From Gemmata massiliana (GTDB lineage Bacteria > Planctomycetota > Planctomycetia > Gemmatales > Gemmataceae): 64,000 nt of DNA. How positions within the stretch are numbered: position 1 is the stretch's first letter; every line of letters begins with the position of its first letter. Under the pieces are notes generated by a model. The model saw only the letters and a program-made list of their open reading frames with translations. It searched no databases and was not told the DNA's origin. The stretch spans positions 486,354 through 550,353 of the forward strand of contig HG799465.1 in assembly GCA_000531095.1 (NCBI GenBank). Reading direction: 5' to 3'. Positions 16,532-25,751 of this stretch are shown piece by piece. The position numbers and the translations under genes were made by a program.

Positions 16532-17407
16532 CTACTCATCGAACAAATTCGGCGGTTGCGGTGGATCGATCACCGTGAGGCCGGGCGTGTCGCGGAGCAC
16601 CTTTTCGAGCCGCTTTGCGTTCGCGATCGCGTCCGGCATCCCCGCGCGCTGGTACTCGTCGGCGGTGATCTCCAAACTTGTTTCCCGTGTACCCACGCAG
16701 TTGTTGAAGAAAATCAGTGCCTCGTCCGCGCGGCCCTTTTCGGCCGCGGTCTTCAGTCCCACAGCCCACTCGCGTAGCTCGGCCTCAGTGTAGTCGTAAG
16801 CGTAGCGCAGTTTACCGTCCTGATACCAGTTGTCGGCGTTCTGGGAATGGAGCCGAGCGTAGATGCGGCGGTTCGCGATTCGTAGGCCGCGCGGGAACAG
16901 TGTGGGAACGTCGGGGACACCTACACTCACCAGGTCCAGATCGACGTGCTCCATCCACTCGCGCAAGTTCGGCGCGTTCCAGGACCGGTGCCGGAACTCT
17001 ACCGCCACCCGGTGCGGCTTCAGTTGCGCGCCGACGTGCGTGATCCACGCGCGGTTGTCGGCAGTGTTATGGAACGCTTCCGGTACCTGGAAGATCAACC
17101 CGAGCGACTTCCCCGTCGCGACGAGGTGATCGGCGGCCTGTTTGAACGCCGGGATGTCGTCGACCGACCTCTCGTGGCTCACGGACTTCGGCACCTTGAG
17201 CGTGTAGCCGAACCCGGGCGGCGACCGACGGGCCATCTTCGTGATCTGCTCGCGCGTCGGCGGGCGGTAGAACGACGAGTTGATTTCGACGGCCGCGAAC
17301 CGCGTCGCGTAGTACGGCAGCATGTCGTGTTGTGTGGTGCCGCGCGGGTAGAACCCGCCGACCCACGCGGGGTACGCATAGCCCGCCGTACTGATCCGAA
17401 CGTTCAT
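16532..17407 (-). CDS. DUF72 domain-containing protein
   Basis: The 291-residue TIM-barrel-like protein begins MNVRISTAGYAYPAWVGGFYP and contains the family marks: FAAVEINSSFYRPP, FGYTLKVPKSVSHE, LGLIFQVPEAFH, VAVEFRHRSW and RLHSQNADNWY. DUF72 (YecE-like) proteins are ubiquitous and cytoplasmic. Their biochemical role is not established. It stands alone between the MTEAEWL protein and a divergent rightward gene. Confidence 0.9.
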   Translation of the reverse strand: MNVRISTAGYAYPAWVGGFYPRGTTQHDMLPYYATRFAAVEINSSFYRPPTREQITKMARRSPPGFGYTLKVPKSVSHERSVDDIPAFKQAADHLVATGKSLGLIFQVPEAFHNTADNRAWITHVGAQLKPHRVAVEFRHRSWNAPNLREWMEHVDLDLVSVGVPDVPTLFPRGLRIANRRIYARLHSQNADNWYQDGKLRYAYDYTEAELREWAVGLKTAAEKGRADEALIFFNNCVGTRETSLEITADEYQRAGMPDAIANAKRLEKVLRDTPGLTVIDPPQPPNLFDE

Positions 17408-17579
17408 TCCGGTTTGTAGGTTGTGTACACAGAGTGGGCGAGAAGCTTATTCTAACCGCACTCTGTCACGCACGGAAACTCGGTGAGCCAATGCGCACGC
17501 GCCGTTACGGTTCGGTTGCGCACCACCAATCACTCTCGCGGTTACACTGAGCAGATCCACAAGCCCCCGGAGACCGTTC

Positions 17580-18269
17580 ATGTCTGCTCAGATGTTCGGC
17601 GAATTGCTTCCGAACGGCATCTCCATTCTCATCGGCATCTGTGTAACGCTGGTCGGGTTTCGCGTCTTCGGGAAGAAACCGGGCGTGAGCGAAGAAGCCG
17701 ATCGGTGGCACGCGAAGACCGGGAAGTGGTTCAAGCTTATCGGCCCGGTGATCGTGCTCGGCGGCCTCGTGTCGCTCGTCGCAACGACCGGCAAAGGTTG
17801 GTCGCGGACGGCCGATGGTTGGAGCCGCCACACCACCACAGACGGAGCGTGCAGTGTCGAATTCCCGCACGCCCCGCAACACGATGTAGGTTCCGAGGGA
17901 GAGGAGGACCGACTCGTGGTATCTCTCTCGGACCGCAATGTGAATTATTCACTCACGTTCTCGGATGTCCCGGAATGGAAAGACATTCCACTCGAAGAAC
18001 AGTTCAACAGGCTCCGCGAGCACTATATGGGCAAGTCGTCGGGTAGCACGACGCCGTTGCTACTCGATGAGCACGTGCTCAACGAACACGGCTTCCCCGG
18101 TCACGAATACCACATCGCGGTCGGGCACCAGTTCGTCACGCGGATCAAGGTGTTCATCAACGGCTCGCGCGTCTACCGCGCCATCGCGGTGAACCCGCCC
18201 GATATCGAACTCGATCGCAAGTCCCAACGGTTCATCGACTCCTTCCGCTTCGAGATCCGCAAGCCGTAA
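17580..18269 (+). CDS. Membrane-anchored hypothetical protein, 229 aa
   Basis: Not recognised. Two hydrophobic segments (about residues 12-28 and 53-70) enclose a short basic loop. The rest is an extracytoplasmic or cytoplasmic alpha/beta domain with SVEFPHAPQHD, SLTFSDVPEW and FINGSRVYRAIAVN. The last segment resembles small lipid-binding or surface domains of planctomycete membrane proteins. The ATG at 17580 starts the first rightward series, and the next gene starts 78 bases after its stop. Confidence 0.65.
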   Translation: MSAQMFGELLPNGISILIGICVTLVGFRVFGKKPGVSEEADRWHAKTGKWFKLIGPVIVLGGLVSLVATTGKGWSRTADGWSRHTTTDGACSVEFPHAPQHDVGSEGEEDRLVVSLSDRNVNYSLTFSDVPEWKDIPLEEQFNRLREHYMGKSSGSTTPLLLDEHVLNEHGFPGHEYHIAVGHQFVTRIKVFINGSRVYRAIAVNPPDIELDRKSQRFIDSFRFEIRKP

Positions 18270-18347
18270 TGCTAAGTGTTCTCTCTACGCCATCGCCATT
18301 TGGGTTACCGCACGGTACGATGCACACTCACCACTGAGAGTCGCACC

Positions 18348-19367
18348 ATGTCGAAAGCCAAGAAGCCGGTGTTGGCGAAGCTGTCCGACCTCCAGCAAGG
18401 GAATTACGTCGACTGCTTCGTGCAACTCGCGGAGAAGCAGCGCAAAACACTGGCGGACGGCAAACCGTTCATCACCTGTAAATATCGCGACGCCAAGCGC
18501 ACCGTTGGCGCCGTGCCCATTTGGGGCGACGCGCCGCTGTTCGAGCCGGCTCTGGATTGGCAGGTCGGGCAGTTCTTCAAGGTGCGTGCGACCTACACCG
18601 AGCACGAAAAATACGGCCCGCAACTCGATGTCGAGCAGATTCGGCAGGTCGAGGACCGCGACCGCACGGACGGGTTCAGTGAACTCGATTTCGTGGAGCG
18701 CTCCCGGCACGACCCGGCCGAGATGTTTGCGGAACTCGAAACCATCGTGAACGGCGAGATCGTCGACAGCCCGCTCCGCGTGCTCGTGCTGAATCTGCTC
18801 ACCACACATGCCGCGACGCTCAAAACGCTCCCGGCCTCCACTCGACACTTCTATACGTTCGCGGGCGGCTGGCTCGAACACACGCTCTCGGTCACGCGCT
18901 CGTGTATCTGGCTGTCGGACCGGTACGCCGCACAGTTCCCTGAACTGAACCCGCCCCTCAATCGTGGGCTGGTGGTCGCAGCCGCTGTCCTGCACGACAT
19001 CGGCCGGGTCCGCGGGGTGGACCTGCCGCCCGGCCAGCCCGGTCACGTGAATGTTCCCGGCGAGTTATTCGGGCACCTGTTCCTCGGCTACGACATGATC
19101 CGCACGGCCGCGCACACGGTACCCGATCTCGATCCCGAGCTACTCGACCTCCTGTTACACTGCGTCATCACTCCGCTGCGGCTCCCGGAGCGCGGGGCGT
19201 CGCGGTTCCCGTGCATCCCCGAAGCCCTGATCCTCCACCACGCGGACGAACTCGACGGGAAGATGGAAATGCACGTCCGGTGCCTCACCCGCGACACCTC
19301 CGAAGGCCCGTTCACCGACCGCGACCCCATCCTCGGGCGCCCGCTGTTAAAAGCGCGCAAGGTGTGA
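18348..19367 (+). CDS. OB-fold plus HD-domain 3'-5' exoribonuclease, YhaM-like
   Basis: The 339-residue protein has an N-terminal OB-fold nucleic-acid-binding domain (about residues 8-105, with FITCKYRDAKRTVGAVP). An HD phosphohydrolase domain follows, with AGGWLEHTLSV (first His) and VLHDIGRV (His-Asp at about 216-217). This order is that of Bacillus YhaM, a Mn-dependent 3'-5' exoribonuclease. ATG at 18348 is chosen because the upstream 24 codons do not belong to the family. The substrate is presumably single-stranded RNA or DNA. Confidence 0.82.
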   Translation: MSKAKKPVLAKLSDLQQGNYVDCFVQLAEKQRKTLADGKPFITCKYRDAKRTVGAVPIWGDAPLFEPALDWQVGQFFKVRATYTEHEKYGPQLDVEQIRQVEDRDRTDGFSELDFVERSRHDPAEMFAELETIVNGEIVDSPLRVLVLNLLTTHAATLKTLPASTRHFYTFAGGWLEHTLSVTRSCIWLSDRYAAQFPELNPPLNRGLVVAAAVLHDIGRVRGVDLPPGQPGHVNVPGELFGHLFLGYDMIRTAAHTVPDLDPELLDLLLHCVITPLRLPERGASRFPCIPEALILHHADELDGKMEMHVRCLTRDTSEGPFTDRDPILGRPLLKARKV

Positions 19368-19418
19368 CGGTATCTCTTGTCGCGAGAGAAGTGAAAGAAC
19401 CAACCGCGGAGAACCCAC

Positions 19419-19913
19419 GTGAGCGCGACCGCAACGAGCCTTTACGACGTCCCCGTTACCACGATCGACAACACGCCGACCACACTGGAACAGCACCGCG
19501 GTAAGGTGCTGCTCGTCGTGAACGTCGCCAGTAAGTGCGGGTTCACCGGGCAGTACAAGGGGCTGGAAGAACTGTACCGCAAGTACAAGGACCGCGGGCT
19601 GGTACTGCTCGGGTTCCCGTGCAACCAGTTCATGGCCCAGGAACCGGGCAACGCGGAAGAGATTCAGTCGTTCTGCTCGCTGAAGTACGACGTGACGTTC
19701 CCGATGTTCGCGAAGGTGGACGTAAACGGGAAGAACGAGCACCCGCTGTACTCGCACCTCAAGGACGCGGCTCGCGGTACGCTGGGAACGCGCGGCATCA
19801 AATGGAACTTCACCAAGTTCCTCGTGGACCGCGCCGGGAACGTGGTCGCGCGATACGGGCCGATGACCGCCCCGCACCAACTCACCGCCGATATCGAACG
19901 CCTGTTGGGGTAA
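19419..19913 (+). CDS. Glutathione peroxidase family (thiol peroxidase) protein
   Basis: The 164-residue enzyme has the thioredoxin-like GPx fold with the catalytic cysteine in NVASKCGFTGQY (Cys40), the glutamine of GFPCNQF (Gln70) and the tryptophan-asparagine of KWNFTKF. The peroxidatic residue is Cys, not selenocysteine. Bacterial enzymes of this type usually use thioredoxin as reductant. The start is a GTG at 19419 after GCGGAG. It reduces hydroperoxides in the cytoplasm. It overlaps no other gene and lies five bases before the TIGR02996-type gene. Confidence 0.9.
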   Translation: MSATATSLYDVPVTTIDNTPTTLEQHRGKVLLVVNVASKCGFTGQYKGLEELYRKYKDRGLVLLGFPCNQFMAQEPGNAEEIQSFCSLKYDVTFPMFAKVDVNGKNEHPLYSHLKDAARGTLGTRGIKWNFTKFLVDRAGNVVARYGPMTAPHQLTADIERLLG

Positions 19914-19917
19914 CGGA

Positions 19918-20592
19918 ATGAGCGACGAAGCCGGCTTCCTGAAAGCGATCGCAGACCGACCGGGCGAGCGCGCCACGCGGCTCGCCTATGCCGATTGGCT
20001 GGAGGAGAACGGGCGCCCCCAAGAAGCTGAATTCCTGAAAGTGCAGTTCCAGATCGAGGAAATGAACACCCGGCTCATCGAACTCGGCGGGCAACTCGAT
20101 GCGAAGTGGCTGACTGCGATTGGAAACGTTCGTACCGAATCACTTCAGTTCACCTTGCGAACAAGGCGCGTACTCACGTTGTGCGAGCTACGACAGTGGG
20201 ATTTTTATGCGAGTTTACTGGAAGATCGTTCGATGATCGAAGAGGTCCAGCGCATTGTCGCAGAGGAAGAATCGCGACAGGGGCAGCGCCCTTATCTCAT
20301 TCAGCACATCGAACAAGAAAGACCATCTTCGATTAAGCCACTGGAAATGCTACCTACAGATGGGTTATGGGAATTTCTACCTACAAGTGAGTCGTTGGGG
20401 GTGACGTTGCCTACGATCGTGTGCGTCGGACGGTTTCAATCATTCCAATCCGCACGAACCCCAAACCAGAACGCCTCCGAACTCACAATCATCTGGTTTC
20501 AAGACGAGTACGCATTCCCAATTGATCCCGGTGTGCGCGAACAGATCCGCGCCCTTGACTGGAATCAGCACGCACATGATTTCAGTTGGTGA
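19918..20592 (+). CDS. TIGR02996 domain-containing protein
   Basis: The 224-residue protein begins MSDEAGFLKAIADRPGERAT and continues LAYADWLEENGRPQEAEFLK. This is the TIGR02996 N-terminal repeat-companion domain, found in large numbers only in Gemmata and relatives. The remaining 170 residues are not recognised and have lower GC and more irregular codons than the neighbours, which may reflect a lineage-specific or acquired C-terminus. The function is unknown. It runs head-to-head into the end of the leftward WD40 gene with a 2-base gap. Confidence 0.82.
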   Translation: MSDEAGFLKAIADRPGERATRLAYADWLEENGRPQEAEFLKVQFQIEEMNTRLIELGGQLDAKWLTAIGNVRTESLQFTLRTRRVLTLCELRQWDFYASLLEDRSMIEEVQRIVAEEESRQGQRPYLIQHIEQERPSSIKPLEMLPTDGLWEFLPTSESLGVTLPTIVCVGRFQSFQSARTPNQNASELTIIWFQDEYAFPIDPGVREQIRALDWNQHAHDFSW

Positions 20593-20594
20593 CG

Positions 20595-21578
20595 TCACTT
20601 CACCGGCACGTCCCACAGCTTCACGGTGCCATCGCTGCCCGCGGAGACGAGCGTCTTGCCGTCCGGGGTGAACCCCACGCCGAACACGGCGCCGCGGTGA
20701 CCGGTCAGCGTCTTCACTTCCGCACCGTCGGCCGCGGTCCACAACTTCACGATGCCATCTTCGTGACCGGTTGCCAGGAACTTACCGTCGCAATCGAACG
20801 CGACCGCCCGCGTGCCACCAGCGCTGCCCAGTTTCGGGCGCTCGGATTTGTCGGCCAGTGTCCACCACCGCGTGCCGCCCGTGGCAGCCGCCGCGAGTGT
20901 TTTACCGTCCGCAGAAACGGCCAAAGCGTAAACGCGGTGCTTCTCAACTGGCAACGGACCAAGTGGTGCGCCGGTCGACCAGTTCCACAAGCGCACGCCA
21001 CCATCCTCACCCGCAGAAGCCAGCGCCTTGCTGTCCGCGAACGCGAGCGCGTGAATCCGTCGCGTGTGGCCCTTCAGAGTGCGAATCGGTTTCCCGTCCG
21101 GCACGGTCCACAGACGAACGATGTGATCGCCACCCGCCGAAGCCAGCGTTTTGCCATCCGGAGCGAACGCGACACATTCAACGGTCGCGTCCGAAGCGTT
21201 AATGACCGCGCCGGGCGTTCCTGTCGCCGCGTCCCACAGGCGCACGGTCCGATCGTCACCGCAGGAACTCAGTGTTTTGGAGTCGGGAGAGAAGGCGAGG
21301 CCGAACACCTTACCCGTGTGGCCTTCGAGTGTGAATTTCGTGGTGGTCGCACCCGCATCCCACACGCGGATCACTTTGTCTTCACCCGCCGCGGCGATCA
21401 GTGCCCCATCAGGTGACACCGCGACCACGCGAACGCTCCCACCCGCGCTCAAGCTGACGCGCTCCTGACCGCGTGGCCACAGCAGCCACACGCCAGCACC
21501 GACGAGAATAACGGGCAGGAAAAAAGTCGCGCCGCGAACCCATCCGCGGCGCGAAGACGTGGCAGTATCTGTGGTCAT
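20595..21578 (-). CDS. Membrane-anchored WD40-repeat protein
   Basis: The 327-residue protein has a short cytoplasmic N-terminus, one membrane helix (about residues 15-34, ATFFLPVILVGAGVWLLW) and then a propeller of about seven WD40 blades. Repeats such as FTLEGHTGKVFGLAFSPD, TLKGHTRRIHALAFAD and TLTGHRGAVFGVGFTPD end in VRLWD/VKLWD. It offers a protein-binding platform on the far side of the membrane. The partner is not evident. It is followed on the same strand, upstream, by the DUF1559 prepilin-like gene. Confidence 0.87.
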   Translation of the reverse strand: MTTDTATSSRRGWVRGATFFLPVILVGAGVWLLWPRGQERVSLSAGGSVRVVAVSPDGALIAAAGEDKVIRVWDAGATTTKFTLEGHTGKVFGLAFSPDSKTLSSCGDDRTVRLWDAATGTPGAVINASDATVECVAFAPDGKTLASAGGDHIVRLWTVPDGKPIRTLKGHTRRIHALAFADSKALASAGEDGGVRLWNWSTGAPLGPLPVEKHRVYALAVSADGKTLAAAATGGTRWWTLADKSERPKLGSAGGTRAVAFDCDGKFLATGHEDGIVKLWTAADGAEVKTLTGHRGAVFGVGFTPDGKTLVSAGSDGTVKLWDVPVK

Positions 21579-21585
21579 AGATGGC

Positions 21586-22503
21586 TCAATAATCCCCGAT
21601 CACTTCACCACCCGCGCGGGTTCCGAGCCGCTCCCAGGTTACCGGGTTGACCGTGTTCTGGATGACTCGCACGGACCCGTCGCACAGGAGGAAGTTCACG
21701 CCCTGCGTGTGGTTGCTGTTGGAGTCTTCGACGTGATCGAGTGCGTTGTTCGGGACGCGCCCGTCGACCGCTTCTCCCGTGTTCGTCAGGCACAGCGTCG
21801 GCGGCCCCTCGAACTCGTAGGCCGGATTCAGAGGCGGATTCGCGCAACCGGTCACCGCGCCCACCCACGTCGTTTGCGGCGACCGCTTGCTCCCGCGCTC
21901 ACCGACCATGAGCGTGTTGCTCAGACCGTCGGTGATGTCGCCCGCACGAACCTTGCTGTTGCGGTACAGCACACCGTTAGCCGTGTCCGGGTACCCCGTT
22001 ACCTCGAACGTGCCGCCCACACCGACGTAATTGGCAAACGCGACTGTCGTCAGCACGGTGCCGCTCTCGTCCACCGCGTTGAACGTCGGCGAAGTCGGGT
22101 TGTCCGACGGGCACAGGAACACCGGGATCTGCCGCACGCGCGCCGAAGCGTTGGCAGAATCGCGGATGTCCAGGGCGTAGTTGATAGTGCGAGCGAGGTT
22201 GTCTTGCTCCAGATCGGGGAGCAATACCGCGGCCCACCCCCAGCCCGGCCCGGTACCGTCACCGTTGGTCGAAGCGGCACCAGAGCTGAACCCCGCCGGG
22301 AACCGCTCCATCCGCGAATGGTAGCTGTGCATCGCGAGGCCGATTTGCTTCAAGTTGTTCTGACACTTCATCCGGGCCGCGGCTTCGCGCACCTTCTGCA
22401 CGGCCGGCAAAAGCAACCCGATGAGGATCGCGATGATGGCAATCACGACCAGCAGTTCAATCAGCGTGAACCCGCGCGGCGACTTCGGATGATACTTCGA
22501 CAC
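21586..22503 (-). CDS. DUF1559 prepilin-like (H-X9-DG) protein
   Basis: The 305-residue protein has a short basic leader, then [20 protein letters not shown], a type IV prepilin cleavage site (after Gly, before Phe) and hydrophobic helix. The DUF1559 domain follows, with [16 protein letters not shown] and the H-X9-DG motif near the C-terminus ([15 protein letters not shown]). These proteins are abundant in planctomycetes and probably pseudopilins of a secretion or envelope system. GGAGGTCATACG before the GTG at 22503 decides the start over the longer frame. Confidence 0.92.
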   Translation of the reverse strand: MSKYHPKSPRGFTLIELLVVIAIIAILIGLLLPAVQKVREAAARMKCQNNLKQIGLAMHSYHSRMERFPAGFSSGAASTNGDGTGPGWGWAAVLLPDLEQDNLARTINYALDIRDSANASARVRQIPVFLCPSDNPTSPTFNAVDESGTVLTTVAFANYVGVGGTFEVTGYPDTANGVLYRNSKVRAGDITDGLSNTLMVGERGSKRSPQTTWVGAVTGCANPPLNPAYEFEGPPTLCLTNTGEAVDGRVPNNALDHVEDSNSNHTQGVNFLLCDGSVRVIQNTVNPVTWERLGTRAGGEVIGDY

Positions 22504-22616
22504 CGTATGACCTCCGCGAGCAATCAATAACCCTCAATACGAAGATACAGACAGAGTAGTTCAAAGTAAAACCGCTTTCGCCGATTTTATCCCCGGGTGG
22601 GGGGGTACGGGCTCCC

Positions 22617-22758
22617 GCCCTGTGCTACGAACGCCGGCCGCTCCGCGGCGTGAAAGACATTGGCCTTCACCACATCGAGACCGTGGTGAAGGCCAATCAG
22701 AGTGCGAATCGGTGTTGCTTTTCGCCCCGGAGGGGCCGACTTCCGTAGCACAGGGCGG
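22617..22758. repeat. Inverted repeat CGCCCTGTGCTACG
   Basis: A copy at about 22617-22629 and its complement GTAGCACAGGGCG at about 22746-22758 flank a smaller hairpin (CTTCACCAC with GTGGTGAAG, about 22664-22692). A related ACACAGGGC/GCCCTGTGT hairpin lies after the MFS gene at 28220. It looks like a dispersed palindromic repeat in the gap between the DUF1559 gene and the next leftward gene. Confidence 0.6.
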
Positions 22759-22786
22759 AAGCCCTGTGGCCCTATTGGAATTGCGG

Positions 22787-23545
22787 TTACTTCTTCGCGG
22801 GAGCGAGCAGCGCGTCAGCCTTCGTCGGGTTCTTCTGTACGTAGTCCGCGATGCCGTTGAAGAACTCCAGGAACTGCTCCGCCCCCTGCTCCGCCACGCG
22901 GGGGGCCGCTGGTCCGATCAGTCGCAGCGCCAGAGTCGCGGCCTTACTGTCGCTGACGAGGAAGACCTGCACGCTGGTGCTGAACGACGCGACGCCGTCC
23001 TTTGTCGCCTTCCGCGGGTGCGTGAGGATCGCGACCGCCTTCACCGGAACGGCGGGAGCGGCGGCGCCGGGCTTCACCTTACCCGTGGCGTACCACACGC
23101 GGCCGTCCTGGAACGTGCCGACCGTGCGCCACACGACCTCGCTGCCGTGCTCGTCGGTCCAGGCGAACAGCCCGTTCCCGGCGTCGGAAATGGGCACGGC
23201 CGGCACCTTCATCCGGTGCCACGCCGCCGCCACTCGGTCCGGGTGGTCGAACAGCCACTCGTACATCGAAACCGTACAGATGACGTCCGGAGCGCTCGCG
23301 CGAGTGGACACGGTCGGCTTCTGCACCACCTTCATGACGGCGTCGCGGTAGTCCGCGTGCACGATGTCGGCGAGGTTCACGCGGACCGCGCCGGCCGTGT
23401 TCGGAAGGGCCGCCGGCATCGCGGCCGGCATTGCGGGGGCCGGAGCACCCGGATCGTCAGACACAGATACGGGGGGCGCGGCCTGCACCACTCCCGCCAC
23501 CGTACCACCCAACAGCACGCCCAGTACCTTCGCAGGTCCGGTCAT
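22787..23545 (-). CDS. Exported hypothetical protein, 252 aa
   Basis: Not recognised. The N-terminus is a signal peptide (MTGPAKVLGVLLGG, cleavage near VQAAPP), followed by an Ala/Pro-rich low-complexity stretch to about residue 50. The mature domain is alpha/beta with YRDAVMKVVQKPTVST, CTVSMYEWLFDHPDRV and VAILTHPRKAT. It ends in a helical segment (FLEFFNGIADYVQKNP) and a lysine tail. The sequence suggests a periplasmic protein of unknown role. Confidence 0.65.
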   Translation of the reverse strand: MTGPAKVLGVLLGGTVAGVVQAAPPVSVSDDPGAPAPAMPAAMPAALPNTAGAVRVNLADIVHADYRDAVMKVVQKPTVSTRASAPDVICTVSMYEWLFDHPDRVAAAWHRMKVPAVPISDAGNGLFAWTDEHGSEVVWRTVGTFQDGRVWYATGKVKPGAAAPAVPVKAVAILTHPRKATKDGVASFSTSVQVFLVSDSKAATLALRLIGPAAPRVAEQGAEQFLEFFNGIADYVQKNPTKADALLAPAKK

Positions 23546-23837
23546 TGGGCACCTCGTCCGTGATAGGCGCGCGGCACGGGTCGGTTGGGGGCCGAACCAC
23601 CAAAGGGAGGACCGCGCGATACGTCATAAAGAATCGAACCGGCGCGACCGCGATCATGAACAATTCTGGTTACCCAGTCCGGTTGCCCTTGCCGCGGCGC
23701 GAGTAAACGGGGTACCCTCCCGCCGCGAGCGCAGCTTACCAGCGCGGCCGCTCTTCGCTTTGTCACCCCGGTTCCAAATGACCGGGCCACAATGGGAAGT
23801 GCGGCGGAAGTTCAGCGAAGGTCAGGAGGACCGGCAA

Positions 23838-24878
23838 ATGACACGCAAGCAGTGGATGGTGCGCGCGGGCGGGGGGCTGGCGCTGGTCGTGGTGGTCGGC
23901 GGCATCTGGGCCGGGTTCAACGCTTCCGTCATTCGCGCAAAACTCACAGCTCGGCAACTCGCCGGCGCGACCACCGATGAAGAGCGCACGCGACTCGCCG
24001 ATCAACTCGTGGGCTACGGCACACCGGGGTTCGACCAACTCATTGACTTCGTGAAGTCGGGCGACGACGCCCCGCGCACGGCGGCCACGGCCGCACTCGA
24101 CAAGCACCTGAACTCGCTCCCCGACGAAGACGCTCGGGCGGTCAACATCAGCGGCTCAGTTCTTGAGGCATTCCCGAGCGCGAACGAGGCCGGGAAGCGC
24201 GCGATACTAACGCTTGTGCCCGTCGTCCTGAAGCGCACCGGTAGCGCGCACGCGGATCGCTGCCGAGTGGTCGTGGCCGAAGGGCTGAAACTCCCGGACC
24301 TGGAATCGCGACTCACAGCTGTGCGCCTCGCGATCCACCCCGAGATCGGGCTGCGGACCGAAGTCGTTCCGTTCCTGTCAGCGAAAGAGCCGGAACTTCG
24401 CGGCGCGAGCCTGTTCGCGGTCGCGGCCAACGCAGACGGGGATCAAGTGCTCGGTGACGAGGAACTGTTCCGGTGGCTCCACGACCCGGACGCGGGCGTG
24501 CGCAAGGTCTGCTACGACGCGCTCGTGGGCCGCGAACGCTCCGAAGTGGACATCGCGCTCGGTCGGCGCCTCACTCACACCGACCCGAACGAACGGCTGA
24601 AGCTGCTCCTCGATCTACGGTACGACAACGACGTCGCGGACCCAGAACCGTGGTTAGAGCGCCTGAGCCGCGATCCCGAACCGGCCGTGCGCGCCGGTGC
24701 TGCGCGGGTGATGGCCGAAGTCGCGGCGCTGCGGAAGATCCCCTGCCCCGCCTGGATCGCCCGGGTCACGGACGGCGACGTTCACCCGACCGTGCGGTTC
24801 GTCGCGATGTACTACCGGCAACTCCCGGTGGCGCCCCTGAACGGAGTCGTTCCGGCCGGCGGACTTCCCCAAAAATGA
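23838..24878 (+). CDS. HEAT-like repeat protein with N-terminal membrane anchor, 346 aa
   Basis: The ATG at 23838 follows CAGGAGGACC and gives MTRKQWMVRAGGG with one hydrophobic helix at about residues 10-28. The remainder is helical repeats of the HEAT/PBS type, seen in GTPGFDQLIDFVKSGDD, LRGASLFAVAANAD, DPDAGVRKVCYDAL and DPEPAVRAGAARVMAEV. These form a solenoid for protein binding. No enzymatic motif is present. The frame remains open upstream, but that part has no coding character. Confidence 0.7.
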   Translation: MTRKQWMVRAGGGLALVVVVGGIWAGFNASVIRAKLTARQLAGATTDEERTRLADQLVGYGTPGFDQLIDFVKSGDDAPRTAATAALDKHLNSLPDEDARAVNISGSVLEAFPSANEAGKRAILTLVPVVLKRTGSAHADRCRVVVAEGLKLPDLESRLTAVRLAIHPEIGLRTEVVPFLSAKEPELRGASLFAVAANADGDQVLGDEELFRWLHDPDAGVRKVCYDALVGRERSEVDIALGRRLTHTDPNERLKLLLDLRYDNDVADPEPWLERLSRDPEPAVRAGAARVMAEVAALRKIPCPAWIARVTDGDVHPTVRFVAMYYRQLPVAPLNGVVPAGGLPQK

Positions 24879-25354
24879 TCTTGCGAAAAGTAGCCCGCAC
24901 GTTTGTCAATGCGGCGGGCGAATCACTCGTGAATTAAGAAGATGGCACCGGGCGATCTGTTCTCCCTGCAATCACAAGCAAATACAGTTAGTTCACGCGC
25001 CCGATCAATATTCTAGTATTCTTCTCTTGATCCACATCCGGACCGCGCCGTCAACGGAAATATGAAAAAATCCGTCGTTCTTGGACACATTGATCCTTGA
25101 CGGCGCAACTTACCCGCTTTTACAGTGGAAGTTAGATGAGCGCGCGCCTGAAAGTTTACACTCATAAAGAGGTGTAATCCTAAACAGGTCCGCACCCTTC
25201 CCGCGACGTGGGCACTGGGAGGGGACGCCGAAACCGGTTCGCCACAACCGCTGTTCGGTCGCGGAGGTGTGGGTTCGCTCTCGGAGGAACAGAGCATTTG
25301 GGTGTGGTGTTTGATGCACCAACCCTGGAATTACTCACGGAAAGATAGACACCA
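24879..25354. other. Gene-free stretch ahead of csrA
   Basis: No open frame with coding character, repeat or RNA gene was recognised. The middle (about 24950-25170) is less GC-rich than the genes. The last 20 bases contain TCACGGAAAGA before the csrA ATG; ACGGA overlapping the ribosome-binding site fits a CsrA-type autoregulatory target, which is inferred. Confidence 0.4.
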
Positions 25355-25567
25355 ATGCTCGTGCTGTCCAGGAAAAAAAACGAGTCGATTGTGATCAACA
25401 ACGACATCGTTATCACGGTGGTCGAGATCCGCGGGGATAAGGTGCGTCTCGGCATCGAAGCCCCGAAGGACGTACCCGTTCACCGCCAAGAGGTGTTCGA
25501 GGCGATTCACGGCTCAAAGGCTCCGGTCGTCGCGACGAAAACGGACGACACCGAACCCACGGCCTGA
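25355..25567 (+). CDS. csrA: Carbon storage regulator CsrA
   Basis: The 70-residue RNA-binding protein starts MLVLSRKKNESIVINNDIVI and continues with VRLGIEAPKDVPVHRQEV, matching CsrA/RsmA over its length. Arg in VHRQEVF and the Leu4 region form the RNA-binding face. It acts as a dimer at GGA motifs in mRNA leaders to change translation or stability. The C-terminal 20 residues are a charged tail beyond the core. It is monocistronic, with a GGA in its own Shine-Dalgarno region suggesting autorepression. Confidence 0.95.
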   Translation: MLVLSRKKNESIVINNDIVITVVEIRGDKVRLGIEAPKDVPVHRQEVFEAIHGSKAPVVATKTDDTEPTA

Positions 25568-25751
25568 AGCGCACGACAGTCACCCGCCACGCACCCGCCC
25601 GGCTCCGGGACGGTTCACTCGCTCGTTTGCAGCCCCTCAACACAGTCTCGCAACGAGATCGCAAGCACATCGCGAACTGCAATTAACTGAGTAAAAGACG
25701 AGGACCGAAGCCACTGAGCGCCTCGGCCCCACATCGTTCACCGCACGTTAC

